A program made the position numbers and the translations under genes. A stretch of DNA of 43,864 bases, from positions 13,053-56,916 of the forward strand of contig JAADIU010000277.1 in assembly GCA_013151185.1 (NCBI GenBank), read 5' to 3'. Shown here piece by piece: positions 19,122 through 26,825 of the stretch. Source of the stretch: Planctomycetota bacterium (GTDB lineage: Bacteria; Planctomycetota; Phycisphaerae; UBA1845). Below the pieces are notes generated by a model. That model did no database searches. It was not told the origin of the DNA and was given only the letters and a program-made list of their open reading frames with translations. Numbering within the stretch: the stretch's first letter is position 1; each line of letters begins with the position of its first letter.

Positions 19122-19243
19122 TTTGTCACCCAAAACACTTCTCCATGAAACCGCAGGCCACGGGCGGCACAAAGCCGTTCACCCATTGACCAAATTAAGT
19201 CAGTACCGCCCTCAACAACGTCGTTTCTGTTTTCGCACTAAAC

Positions 19244-19274
19244 GTAGGGTGCGTCCCGGACGCACCGAATAAAC
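19244..19274. repeat. 31-nt palindromic intergenic repeat, copy 2
   Basis: Identical over 31 nt to 14972-15002 and in the same orientation, with the same 19-nt near-palindrome. It sits in the 224-nt gap between nusA and infB. The surrounding bases differ, so the unit itself is what is repeated. Confidence 0.85.
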
Positions 19275-19345
19275 AAACGTAAGACCAAGCAGCCAAGCCG
19301 CCTCCTGCAACCGTCCCCAACAGAAACAATGTTTCTGAAACCCCG

Positions 19346-20827
19346 CTATTCCGTTCGCTCTGCCACAGCACCGTCATCCGATTCCGCTTCGACGATGGGG
19401 CTTGCTTCGGGTGTATCCGCAGTCGAATCCGCCCCTTGTGCTTCAACCGACTCCGGCGCGTCGCCATCCGTTTTGTCGGCTTGAACTTCGCCGGCGGAAT
19501 CAAGATCGCCAGCGAGATCGGTCCCGTCCTCGCCTTCCGATTCCGCAGCCTCGCCTGCCGGCTCACCATCGACCGGCTGCTCACCGTCTGGTGTTTCTTC
19601 ACCGTCTGACGCTTGCGCTGCCTCTTCGGCTTTCTTGGCTTCTTCAGCCGCGGCTAATTCTTTGGCGGCTTGCTCTTCCACCTTGAACCGCTCTGCCGCT
19701 TCCTTCGCCGTTTCGAGCAGGGTGGCGACCAGTTTCTCGTCCAACTCCAGTTCGGTAACGAGTGGTTCTGCGCCAACCTCTTCGAGATCGGCCAAACGGA
19801 TGATGCCCATCGCCAAAAGCTTCTCGACGAGGATGTCGTCAATCCCTTCGATCTCGCGAAGCGCCTGACTCATCTGGTCGATGCCCTTGTCGTAGTTGGC
19901 TGGCGTGACGATGTCGATGTCCCACCCCGTTAAACGGGCACCCAACCGCACGTTCTGTCCGCGCTTTCCAATCGCCAGTGAAAGCTGATCTTCAGCCACC
20001 ACGACAGAAGCGCGTCCCAACTCGAAACACAGCGCGGTCTCCTGAACCTCTGCCGGTTTGAGTGCGTTTGCGATAAGGACCTGCGACGATTCGTTCCACC
20101 GCACGATGTCGATTTTTTCACCGTTGAGTTCGTCAACGATATTTCGGATTCGACTTCCCCGGACACCAACGCACGCGCCAACCGCATCCACTTTGGAATC
20201 GATGGACGACACAGCCACCTTGGTGCGATAACCGGCTTCTCGGGCGAGGGCTTTGATTTCGATAATGCGCTCACCGACTTCCGGAACCTCCAAATCAAAA
20301 AGCCGACGGATGTAGTCGGGGTGCGTTCTTGTCAGCACGATGCGCACTTCGTGGGGTTGCTCGCGAACGTCAAGAATCATGCCGCGAACACGTTCGCCCG
20401 GATGATGCGTTTCGCCTGGGATCTGCTCACTTCGCGGCAAGAACCCTTCGGTTCTTCCCAGATGAAGCACCAGTGCCCCACCTTCATATCGCGCAACCGT
20501 TCCGGTAATGATCTGTCCAACGCGCTCCGAAAATTCCTCGAACAAACTGTCTCGCTCTGCCTCACGGAATTTTTGGATCATCACCTGTTTGGCGGTTTGA
20601 GCGGCGATGCGACCCAACTCGCGCATGCTGATGGGTTCACTGTCGTGCGTGGCGCTGATTTCGCCCGTCGTGCGATCGATCCGCACGGTCACATCTTCGG
20701 CGGCTCCATATGCTTTACGGGCAGCCGACAGCATGGCCATTTCGAGGTCCTCGAACACCATCTGTTTGTCGATGTTCTTTTCCCGACTAATGTGTTCGAC
20801 GACCTTGAGCAATTCTTGATTGAACAT
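19346..20827 (-). CDS. nusA: Transcription termination/antitermination factor NusA
   Basis: A 493-residue NusA. The N-terminal RNA polymerase-binding domain begins MFNQELLKVVEHISREKNID. An S1 domain (GQIITGTVARYEGGALVLHLGRTEGFLP) and two KH domains follow (VGACVGVRGSRIRNIVDELNGEKIDIVRW; LSLAIGKRGQNVRLGARLTGWDIDIV). A C-terminal helix-hairpin-helix-like region (IEGIDDILVEKLLAMGI) precedes an extended acidic tail of about 100 residues (Asp/Glu/Ala/Gly-rich). The ORF track starts at 21142, but the 105-residue extension has no family match, and ATG 20827 with AAGGTG 9 nt upstream is the real start. rimP, the usual upstream gene, is absent. Confidence 0.95.
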   Translation of the reverse strand: MFNQELLKVVEHISREKNIDKQMVFEDLEMAMLSAARKAYGAAEDVTVRIDRTTGEISATHDSEPISMRELGRIAAQTAKQVMIQKFREAERDSLFEEFSERVGQIITGTVARYEGGALVLHLGRTEGFLPRSEQIPGETHHPGERVRGMILDVREQPHEVRIVLTRTHPDYIRRLFDLEVPEVGERIIEIKALAREAGYRTKVAVSSIDSKVDAVGACVGVRGSRIRNIVDELNGEKIDIVRWNESSQVLIANALKPAEVQETALCFELGRASVVVAEDQLSLAIGKRGQNVRLGARLTGWDIDIVTPANYDKGIDQMSQALREIEGIDDILVEKLLAMGIIRLADLEEVGAEPLVTELELDEKLVATLLETAKEAAERFKVEEQAAKELAAAEEAKKAEEAAQASDGEETPDGEQPVDGEPAGEAAESEGEDGTDLAGDLDSAGEVQADKTDGDAPESVEAQGADSTADTPEASPIVEAESDDGAVAERTE

Positions 20828-21160
20828 GGCAGCTACACCTTGGCTTTCATTTCGTTGCACGGAATACCGGCGTCCATGCGCGCCAAAATTACCAAATTGA
20901 CCGATCCGCGCTCGCGTCCCCCCGGACACGTCGCCAAAAAACAAAAAAGCGGGCGCTAGAGGCAAACCCACTTTCCAACCGACACGACCCAACATGGCAA
21001 AAAGTCTGCCTAGCGCATCGGATGGACTCCCCTCGAATTCTCCTTCACATCCCCTCGAACAAACGCGACCGCCGACGAACATCGCCGCAGGACCGAGATA
21101 GCTTGCAACCGGAAAACTTGTGACCGGCTCGACAGTGCGCAACCCTGGTTGATGGAGGCG
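20828..21160. other. Leader region upstream of nusA
   Basis: 333 bases between the UgpC-type gene and nusA. The in-frame extension of the nusA ORF and the other overlapping ORF lack recognisable domains. It holds a possible terminator (20943-20971, minus) and must contain the nusA promoter, which I could not pinpoint. No rimP and no tRNA gene was found. Confidence 0.5.
20943..20971 (-). terminator. Possible intrinsic terminator after the UgpC-type gene
   Basis: On the minus strand GTGGG and CCCGC can pair (one G-U) around a 13-nt loop, followed by TTTTTTGTTTTTT. The stem is short but the U-tract is long. It would separate the ABC ATPase transcript from nusA. Confidence 0.35.
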
Positions 21161-22408
21161 TCAGTTTGCACTGGCGTCAACTCCCACAACCGATTGCGTT
21201 TGCCCATTTAAGGTGACGTTCATGCCAAGTTCACCCGTCTCAAAAACGTGTATCCGATCAACATCAAATGCGATCCGAACACGGTCACCCTCTGAAATCG
21301 CCACGTCAGCCCCGACCCGAGCCACCAACTGCCCAGTTGCTGACTGCCGAGACACCGACTCCCGAGTCGCCGACTTATCGCCAGCGGCCAAGTCGAGATA
21401 AACGTCCTTGTCGCGGCCCAACAGTTCCACAAGTGAAACCGTCGCAAGCACCCGACCCGCCGTTCCAGAATCAGCCGCTCCAGACCCGCCCGCTTCATCC
21501 ACGGAGAAGAACCGAAACGCTTCCGGCCGAGCGCCGAAAACCATCGCCTGATTGCGGAACCGGGCCAACAAAGGCCACGCTTTTTCCGGAACATCAAGCA
21601 AGCCGAAACCGCAATCGAACACCACCCTGCCCGACTCCTCAACAATCCGACCGTCGAGAAAGTTCATCGGCGGAATGCCAACAAATTCAGCAACAAACCG
21701 GTCCACAGGGCGCTCGTATATATCAACCGGCGCAGCACACTGATGAACAACGCCCGCCCGCATAACCGCGACCCGGTCTCCCAGGGTCATCGCTTCTTCC
21801 TGATCGTGCGTAACGTAAACAACCGTGGTCCGCAGCGTTCGATGTAGCCGCTTCAACTCAGCTCGCATCGCAAGTCGCAGGCGAGCGTCGAGATTCGACA
21901 ATGGTTCGTCGAAAAGAAACGCCTGCGGCGTTCGTACAATCGCCCGACCCACCGCGACCCGCTGACGTTCTCCGCCCGAAAGCGACGCGGGCTTGCGATT
22001 CAGCAGGTGCTCGATCCCGAGCATGTTGGCCGTCTCACCGACCTTCTGCCGAATATCCGCTTTCGGCACCTTCCGCATCTTCAAGCCGAAGGCCATATTC
22101 TTAAAGATCGTCATGTGCGGATAGAGGGCGTAGTTCTGAAACACCATCGCCACATCCCGATCTTTGGGCGCGACATCTTTCCCGCCCCGATCACCGCTCA
22201 CAACCCGATCACCGATCGAAATCGTGCCCTCACTGACCGCCTCCAAACCGGCAATCATCCGCAGGGTCGTGCTCTTGCCACATCCAGACGGTCCGACAAG
22301 CACCAAGAACTCACCATCGCCTGCCGTCAAACTCACGCGATCGACAGCTTTCACAGGCGGCTTGCCGGGATAGACCTTCGACACGCCCTGCAAAGTCACA
22401 GCCGCCAT
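21161..22408 (-). CDS. ugpC: UgpC/MalK-type ABC transporter ATP-binding protein
   Basis: A 415-residue carbohydrate-importer ATPase. Walker A GPSGCGKST (~residue 39), Q-loop QNYALYPHMT, signature LSGGERQR, Walker B AFLFDEPLSNLD and the switch His in THDQEEA are all present. The C-terminal TOBE/OB regulatory domain follows (FVGIPPMNFLDG onward) and contains a Ser/Thr/Ala/Gly-rich insert (GGSGAADSGTAGR). UgpC/MalK/MsiK proteins power ABC import of sugars or glycerol-3-phosphate. No permease or binding protein lies nearby, so it may serve several dispersed importers, as MsiK does in streptomycetes. Confidence 0.92.
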   Translation of the reverse strand: MAAVTLQGVSKVYPGKPPVKAVDRVSLTAGDGEFLVLVGPSGCGKSTTLRMIAGLEAVSEGTISIGDRVVSGDRGGKDVAPKDRDVAMVFQNYALYPHMTIFKNMAFGLKMRKVPKADIRQKVGETANMLGIEHLLNRKPASLSGGERQRVAVGRAIVRTPQAFLFDEPLSNLDARLRLAMRAELKRLHRTLRTTVVYVTHDQEEAMTLGDRVAVMRAGVVHQCAAPVDIYERPVDRFVAEFVGIPPMNFLDGRIVEESGRVVFDCGFGLLDVPEKAWPLLARFRNQAMVFGARPEAFRFFSVDEAGGSGAADSGTAGRVLATVSLVELLGRDKDVYLDLAAGDKSATRESVSRQSATGQLVARVGADVAISEGDRVRIAFDVDRIHVFETGELGMNVTLNGQTQSVVGVDASAN

Positions 22409-22683
22409 CTACGCGCAAACTCCAACCGTCGAAGGCGGAAGGCAGCTTTGAAAACCACAACCGACCCTAACGTGGACGCCATTATAATCCACGCCCCAAG
22501 GGTGTCAACGCGACCGCTTCCAGACAGCCCGTTGCACGCTTCTCACAAGGTTGGGTTGGAAGGCAATGCCGTCACGTCGGATGGTGCAGGTAACGTGTCG
22601 ATGCTGGTAGAACGGTTTTTTTGAGGCGGGCGACCGCGCAGATGCTGAATGCCCAATCGATGGCTTGGCAAGTCGCCAATTGC

Positions 22684-23025
22684 CTAAAACGTGAAATCGA
22701 GTTGCAAGCCGATGATGCTTTTGCCGATCGCCTGCGTGCAGTGGGCGACTTTGCAGGGAATCCATGGGTCGCGGCTATCGCGGCGAATCTCGACGTCGCT
22801 GTGCTCTTCAAGCCGCTTGCGAACCGACACCCCTATGCCGCCCGTACCGATGTCTCGACATTGGATGTACACCGTTTCGCCATCGACCAACATCTCCATC
22901 TGCTGATACCAGGCGTAACGCATGTTCGCACGCTTCGCGTCGTAGACATCGCCCGAACCACCGAGGGCGGCTTCTTCGATCCATTCGGCGACGACGACTT
23001 TGGGGTCGATCGATTGTGTTTCCAT
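22684..23025 (-). CDS. PilZ-domain-like protein
   Basis: A 113-residue protein with a PilZ-like pattern. RANMR gives the RxxxR arginine pair, and CRDIGTGGIGVSVRKRL gives the (D/N)xSxxG region, with Gly in place of Ser. Beta-strand-like stretches follow (DVEIRR, VAHCTQAIGKSIIGLQLDF). PilZ domains bind cyclic di-GMP through these two motifs. The Ser-to-Gly change may weaken binding, so this could be a degenerate PilZ. The start at 23025 has AGGA 6 nt upstream. It is a stand-alone gene between the ABC ATPase and the epimerase. Confidence 0.65.
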   Translation of the reverse strand: METQSIDPKVVVAEWIEEAALGGSGDVYDAKRANMRYAWYQQMEMLVDGETVYIQCRDIGTGGIGVSVRKRLEEHSDVEIRRDSRDPWIPCKVAHCTQAIGKSIIGLQLDFTF

Positions 23026-23320
23026 GGGCGTTCCTATTGTGGTGATCTGACGTTGCGACAGCCTCCGGAAGATGCCTGAGCTGTCCGCGTGGTATCTTCC
23101 TCCTTTTTACTTCGGATTTTGATTGCTGGGACTCCGGTACCATTCTTGCGGGATCGAATGCCTTTGCATTAGAACGACATGATAAACTCCAAGTCGCGAG
23201 AGGAATCGCCTTAGTAGATATCAAGGGATCGCGTCAAATGCCCCACTCCGGCGAACGGTGCCCAACCGTGGCTTGGCGGCCGACGAGTTAGTGATAGGAG
23301 GAGAAGCGTACGGGAGCAGG

Positions 23321-24214
23321 TTACCGAAGGACGGATTCAAACGCATCCGCGAGTTCGTCGTGTTCGAAAGAGAACCCGCTGGCCATCAATTGCTTCGGTG
23401 ACACGCGTGCGCTCGATAGCAGCAACGCTTCCGCCAGTTCGCCGAAAGCGAGTTTCGCGACGAACGCGGGCATCGGAACAACGGTCGGCCTTCTGAGCGC
23501 GCAGCCGAGCGTCTTGGTAAACGTCCGGTTGGTCACCGGATTGGGCGCGACGACATTGACCGCTCCGCTCATGGAGTCATCGCTGAGAATGTGAGCAATC
23601 GCCCGGACCGCGTCCGCCAGGCAAATCCAGCTCATACACTGCTGACCGCTACCCACCACGCCCCCCAAGCCAAGTCGAAACGGCGTCAGCATCTTGGCCA
23701 AAGCGCCACCGCCTGTGCTTAGCACGACGCCCAACCGAAAGTTCACGACGCGAATTCCCACATCGCTCGCCGGTTGAGCTGCGCCTTCCCAGGCTTGGCA
23801 AACCTCAGCCAAGAACCCCGTCCCGACCGATTGCTGTTCGTCAACTTCGACATCTCCGCACTCGCCATAGAAACCGATCGCCGATGCGCAGGCAACAACC
23901 GTGGGTTTGACGTCGAGATTTGCCAGCGCATCGCAAAGCAGTTTCGTACCGTCAACGCGACTCTTGCGGATCTTGAGTTTGCGTGCTTTCGTCCAGCGAC
24001 CGCCTGCGATGTTCTCGCCAGCCAGATGCACCACTGCATCCCACGGACCGCCGACAGACAGATCGATTCGCCCGCTCGCCGGGTCCCACGTTGGACTGTT
24101 ATCCGATTCGCGTGCCTGCCGCGCAAGCCGCGTGACGTGATGCCCCTCCGATTCGAGGTGACGCACCAGCGCAGACCCGATCAATCCACTCGAACCCGTC
24201 ACGAGAACATTCAT
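23321..24214 (-). CDS. TIGR01777 family (YfcH/SulA-like) NAD(P)-dependent epimerase
   Basis: A 297-residue extended short-chain dehydrogenase. The nucleotide-binding motif is GSSGLIG in MNVLVTGSSGLIGSALV. Family features are VHLAGENIAGGRWTKARKLKIRKSRVDGT, ASAIGFYG and NVVAPNPVTNRTFTKTLG. The C-terminal DUF1731-like part ends in LLLSSARVSPKQLMASGFSFEH. The physiological substrate of this family is unknown; the nucleotide-sugar epimerase name comes from fold similarity. The start at 24214 has GGAG 7 nt upstream. It lies 295 nt from the PilZ gene and is probably transcribed alone. Confidence 0.92.
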   Translation of the reverse strand: MNVLVTGSSGLIGSALVRHLESEGHHVTRLARQARESDNSPTWDPASGRIDLSVGGPWDAVVHLAGENIAGGRWTKARKLKIRKSRVDGTKLLCDALANLDVKPTVVACASAIGFYGECGDVEVDEQQSVGTGFLAEVCQAWEGAAQPASDVGIRVVNFRLGVVLSTGGGALAKMLTPFRLGLGGVVGSGQQCMSWICLADAVRAIAHILSDDSMSGAVNVVAPNPVTNRTFTKTLGCALRRPTVVPMPAFVAKLAFGELAEALLLSSARVSPKQLMASGFSFEHDELADAFESVLR

Positions 24215-24423
24215 GGTATCGCTCCACCCAACGGAGCCTCACACGCTCACAACCCCGTCGCGTCGTTGCAGGTATTGAAAATCGTAAAGGCGTTATCGGT
24301 CCCCGAAACCCAACGCAAATCATGCCCCATGCAAACTCCGATTCGATTGTATTGTAGGTTTGAATTTGATCCATCCGACTGACCGCGGCGAGCCGCAATG
24401 TCAACGGTTGGCCCTCCATGAAC

Positions 24424-24457
24424 TTGTTTTCATTGTTTTCATAAAAATTGTTTTACA
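24424..24457 (+). promoter_or_regulatory. AT-rich iterated TTGTTTT motif upstream of a small gene
   Basis: TTGTTTTCA occurs twice in tandem (24424-24432, 24433-24441), and a third TTGTTTT follows at 24448. This AT-rich block stands out in GC-rich surroundings and lies 30-60 nt before the start of the 106-residue gene. It may be a promoter or protein-binding site; standard -35/-10 spacing is not convincing. Confidence 0.35.
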
Positions 24458-24485
24458 AAACCCGTAGGACGCAGGAGTGATACCC

Positions 24486-24806
24486 ATGCAATCGTTGCAC
24501 GAAAAACAAGCCATCGCAGCACTGTTTGAAACAGAGACGAGTGGAGATTCGACAAAGAAAATGATGAAGCGTGATTGGATCGCGGCAATGTGTTTGCAGG
24601 GCATTCTGGCGAACAAGAACACGACCAAGACCACGATGTGGTCCACGGCTCAGAGCGCGGTCATGTATGCCGATCAGTTGATCGTGGCGTTGGATGCAGA
24701 CTTTGAAACCGGCGTGCCATTGGGCCAGGGCGCAACGCTACCCGCCACGCCTCCACCGATCAGGCGGCCTATGATTCATGCGCCGACAAATGGTTCCGTC
24801 TCATAA
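24486..24806 (+). CDS. Small phage-like hypothetical protein (RDWIAA...MYADQLI pattern)
   Basis: A 106-residue protein. Its middle, KRDWIAAMCLQGILA followed by AQSAVMYADQLIVALD, matches the shape of a small protein common in phages and prophages (RDyFAAkaLqgllA ... AyaiADaMl). The first 25 residues (MQSLHEKQAIAALFETETSG) and the Pro-rich C-terminus (ATLPATPPPIRR) look disordered. ATG 24486 has GGAG 8 nt upstream, which is better than the GTG at 24477. No other phage gene lies nearby, so it may be a remnant or a domesticated gene. Function unknown; the family resemblance is from memory of the pattern only. Confidence 0.6.
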   Translation: MQSLHEKQAIAALFETETSGDSTKKMMKRDWIAAMCLQGILANKNTTKTTMWSTAQSAVMYADQLIVALDADFETGVPLGQGATLPATPPPIRRPMIHAPTNGSVS

Positions 24807-24828
24807 GATAGGACTGGAGCACACCCGG

Positions 24829-25533
24829 TCAGTTCTGAACGGGGACGGGGTTTATGATAGGCGATGGCGACTCGCTCGCCTGCTCAATCGTGCGCTCAAC
24901 GATCTTCATGTCTCGCACGCAGGCGTTCGAGCTTGGGTCGGCTTCACCGAGTTGCTGCAAGAGGGTGGTCACTTCGACGACGCCCCTGCGAATACAATCG
25001 AGAGCGTCCTGTCGGTTGCCCGCCACCATACGCCGATTCACATGCGCAACCCATTTTTGAGCGGTGAGCGTAGGGATGAGTGCGGTCTGAGCGGCTGACA
25101 GTTGTTGCGAAGGGTGTCGTCGACGCGCAAAAGCGATGATCGCCAAGCTATGCTGTGCGTCTTCGCTCGCCGTTCGATACAGGGTCGACGCGGTGTCGAG
25201 ATCGCCACGCGCCTGCGACTCAGACGCACCAACCAGAGCCGCTTTTCGACGCTGCTGGAATTGCGTGAATTCGCGGTCAAGCTCCATCCATTCTTGCGGA
25301 GAAACCGAACCGTTGGCGGGTTGACCGGCAGACTCGTCGAAACGTGCAGCCAACAGTTGAAGCGTCGAATCGCGTCCACCGGGACGAACGCCGTCAGGGC
25401 GACCAACCAGCATCACCTGAACCACCGACAGCGATTCCTGGTATTGCAGCATGGACCTTCCGTCATTCGTGCGGACAAGTCGCACGCGTTGTCGCGGTGT
25501 ATTTGTCATTGCATCGGGTGATAGATCTGGCAT
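24829..25533 (-). CDS. Hypothetical helical protein, 234 residues
   Basis: Not recognised. The N-terminal half reads VRLVRTNDGRSMLQYQESLSVVQVMLVG and may be a small beta domain. The second half is helical and charged (SPQEWMELDREFTQFQQRRKAALVGASESQARGDLDTASTLYRTASEDAQHS), with a possible single TPR-like hairpin. No membrane segment, catalytic motif or signal peptide is visible. ATG 25533 with a GGGGG stretch about 10 nt upstream seems better than the upstream start at 25629. It is convergent with the phage-like small gene. Confidence 0.6.
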   Translation of the reverse strand: MPDLSPDAMTNTPRQRVRLVRTNDGRSMLQYQESLSVVQVMLVGRPDGVRPGGRDSTLQLLAARFDESAGQPANGSVSPQEWMELDREFTQFQQRRKAALVGASESQARGDLDTASTLYRTASEDAQHSLAIIAFARRRHPSQQLSAAQTALIPTLTAQKWVAHVNRRMVAGNRQDALDCIRRGVVEVTTLLQQLGEADPSSNACVRDMKIVERTIEQASESPSPIINPVPVQN

Positions 25534-25852
25534 AGCTTTGTACCCCCATCCTCGCGCGGTCACTCGCGCAGCCGTCTTACTGTACCCCAGTCTATCGGGC
25601 ACTTTCGGCAGGCGATTTACACTGCGCATTGCGGAAATGTGGTGTACTGCGTGGCTTTGTTTATGCGGACGTGAACAGGGCGCACGATTCGGAGATGGCG
25701 ACCAGTCCGATAGCCTGACCTCGATCGCCGGGGACTGGAATACCAGCCGAATCTTCGGCCTTCATCAGACGCAGGCGCGGAACTTGCGCCCATGGTCCGA
25801 ATGTTGCGGAGTTGCAATGGCTAAGAAAATACGGGCCTGAACTGAGACCCGT
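25534..25852. other. Intergenic region between rplT and the helical hypothetical gene
   Basis: About 320 bases. It begins (minus strand) with the candidate rplT terminator at 25824-25852. The overlapping ORFs, including the N-terminal extension of the hypothetical protein, show no domain. Nothing else was recognised. Confidence 0.45.
25824..25852 (-). terminator. Candidate intrinsic terminator after rplT
   Basis: Immediately after the rplT stop codon, ACGGG and CCCGT pair around a 12-nt loop and are followed by ATTTTCTT on the minus strand. The position and the U-rich tract support termination of the rpmI-rplT transcript. Confidence 0.5.
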
Positions 25853-26221
25853 TTATGCAGCGATCTTTGCAGCGTGCTGCTTGGCGATCTCGACCAATTT
25901 GTCGAAGGCTGCCGGATCGTCAATCGCCAATTCGCTGAGCATCTTGCGATTGATAATGATCTGAGCTTCCTTGAGGCCGAAGATGAAGCGGCTATAGGCG
26001 ATGTCCCGCATTCGACAGGCAGCCGTGATGCGGGTGATCCACAACCCGCGAAACTCTCGCTTGCGCCGTTTGCGATCGCGATAGGCAAAAACACCGGCTC
26101 GGGTCACCGCTTCTTTGGCGGTGCGATAGAGCTTGCTGCGCCCACCGCGAAATCCTCGGGCTGCACGAAGCAATCTGTGTTTCCTGCGATGACGGGCAGC
26201 TCCGCTTTTGACTCGAGGCAT
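25853..26221 (-). CDS. rplT: 50S ribosomal protein L20
   Basis: A 122-residue L20 with the strongly basic N-terminus [38 protein letters not shown] and the conserved core [16 protein letters not shown]...[26 protein letters not shown]20 binds 23S rRNA early in 50S assembly and in many bacteria represses its own operon. It follows rpmI after 121 nt. The family length and sequence are complete. Confidence 0.97.
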   Translation of the reverse strand: MPRVKSGAARHRRKHRLLRAARGFRGGRSKLYRTAKEAVTRAGVFAYRDRKRRKREFRGLWITRITAACRMRDIAYSRFIFGLKEAQIIINRKMLSELAIDDPAAFDKLVEIAKQHAAKIAA

Positions 26222-26342
26222 GACTCATACTCTCCAACAGAATGGCGACCCAACAAAATGGCGACCCAAGTAAACAACAACAAGGCGTCGCCCAAGATTG
26301 ACCTTAACTCTTCGGCAGTGCTATACAGTTTAGACGGCACTC

Positions 26343-26537
26343 TCAGCCCAGCAGTTCTTTCACGCGACGCGCGTCGCCCTTGGCCAAGTACGCTGGCTTG
26401 TGGAGGCGACGTTTGCGATCGCCCGACTTCGTACTCATCAGGTGGCCGCCAAACGAACGGCGATAGCGGACTTTTCCAGACGCCGTCAGCTTCAACCGCT
26501 TGCGAGCGCCCTTGTGCGATTTCATTTTGTTACGCAT
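26343..26537 (-). CDS. rpmI: 50S ribosomal protein L35
   Basis: A 64-residue L35 (MRNKMKSHKGARKRLKLTASGKVRYRRSFGGHLMSTKS). The ORF track begins at TTG 26543; ATG 26537 has GGAG 7 nt upstream and gives the family length. It precedes rplT as usual, but the gene normally upstream, infC, is absent: only about 290 bases separate rpmI from a divergent aminotransferase. Confidence 0.96.
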   Translation of the reverse strand: MRNKMKSHKGARKRLKLTASGKVRYRRSFGGHLMSTKSGDRKRRLHKPAYLAKGDARRVKELLG

Positions 26538-26718
26538 CACCAAACTCCGCTACAGCACACTTTGCCAATAGTCCATTCGCCAAACCCAGACCCAACACGG
26601 CGAGCCGCGTAGTCTAGCAACTGCCAATCCCAATTCAACCCCGGCAAGGCCAACTTTCACAGGCCGTCTTCGCCCCCGGATTGATGCGCCGGATTGATGC
26701 GATTGTGGGCAAGCGTGG

Positions 26719-26724
26719 TACAAT
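26719..26724 (+). promoter_or_regulatory. Possible -10 element upstream of the aminotransferase
   Basis: TACAAT (five of six matches to the sigma-70 -10 consensus) lies about 100 nt before the GTG start. A TTGATG at 26694-26699 could be the -35 with a long 19-nt spacer. It is a low-confidence call. Confidence 0.25.
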
Positions 26725-26825
26725 CTGCCCAAACGAGCGGGCTTTTCGGCTGACCCACACCGCATTCCTGACCGCCGAGAACACCCGAAAACACCGCGTG
26801 ACACCTTTGATCAAGGCAGGACAAC

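Noticed and set aside
20828-21142. The 105-residue N-terminal extension of the nusA ORF
   Set aside because: NusA family starts at MFNQELL; the extension has no homologous pattern and an internal ATG with a ribosome-binding site is available.
24215-24480. A possible prophage or mobile element boundary near the phage-like gene
   Set aside because: No integrase, direct-repeat attachment sites, tRNA or other phage genes could be found.
25451-25840. A 129-residue plus-strand ORF downstream of rplT
   Set aside because: No domain, irregular composition, and it overlaps the start of a better minus-strand gene.
26550-26804. A possible small gene upstream of rpmI, checked as a candidate infC
   Set aside because: The translation (MSRGVFGCSRRSGMRCG...) has no IF-3 features and is Arg/Gly/Cys-rich as expected of a chance frame.
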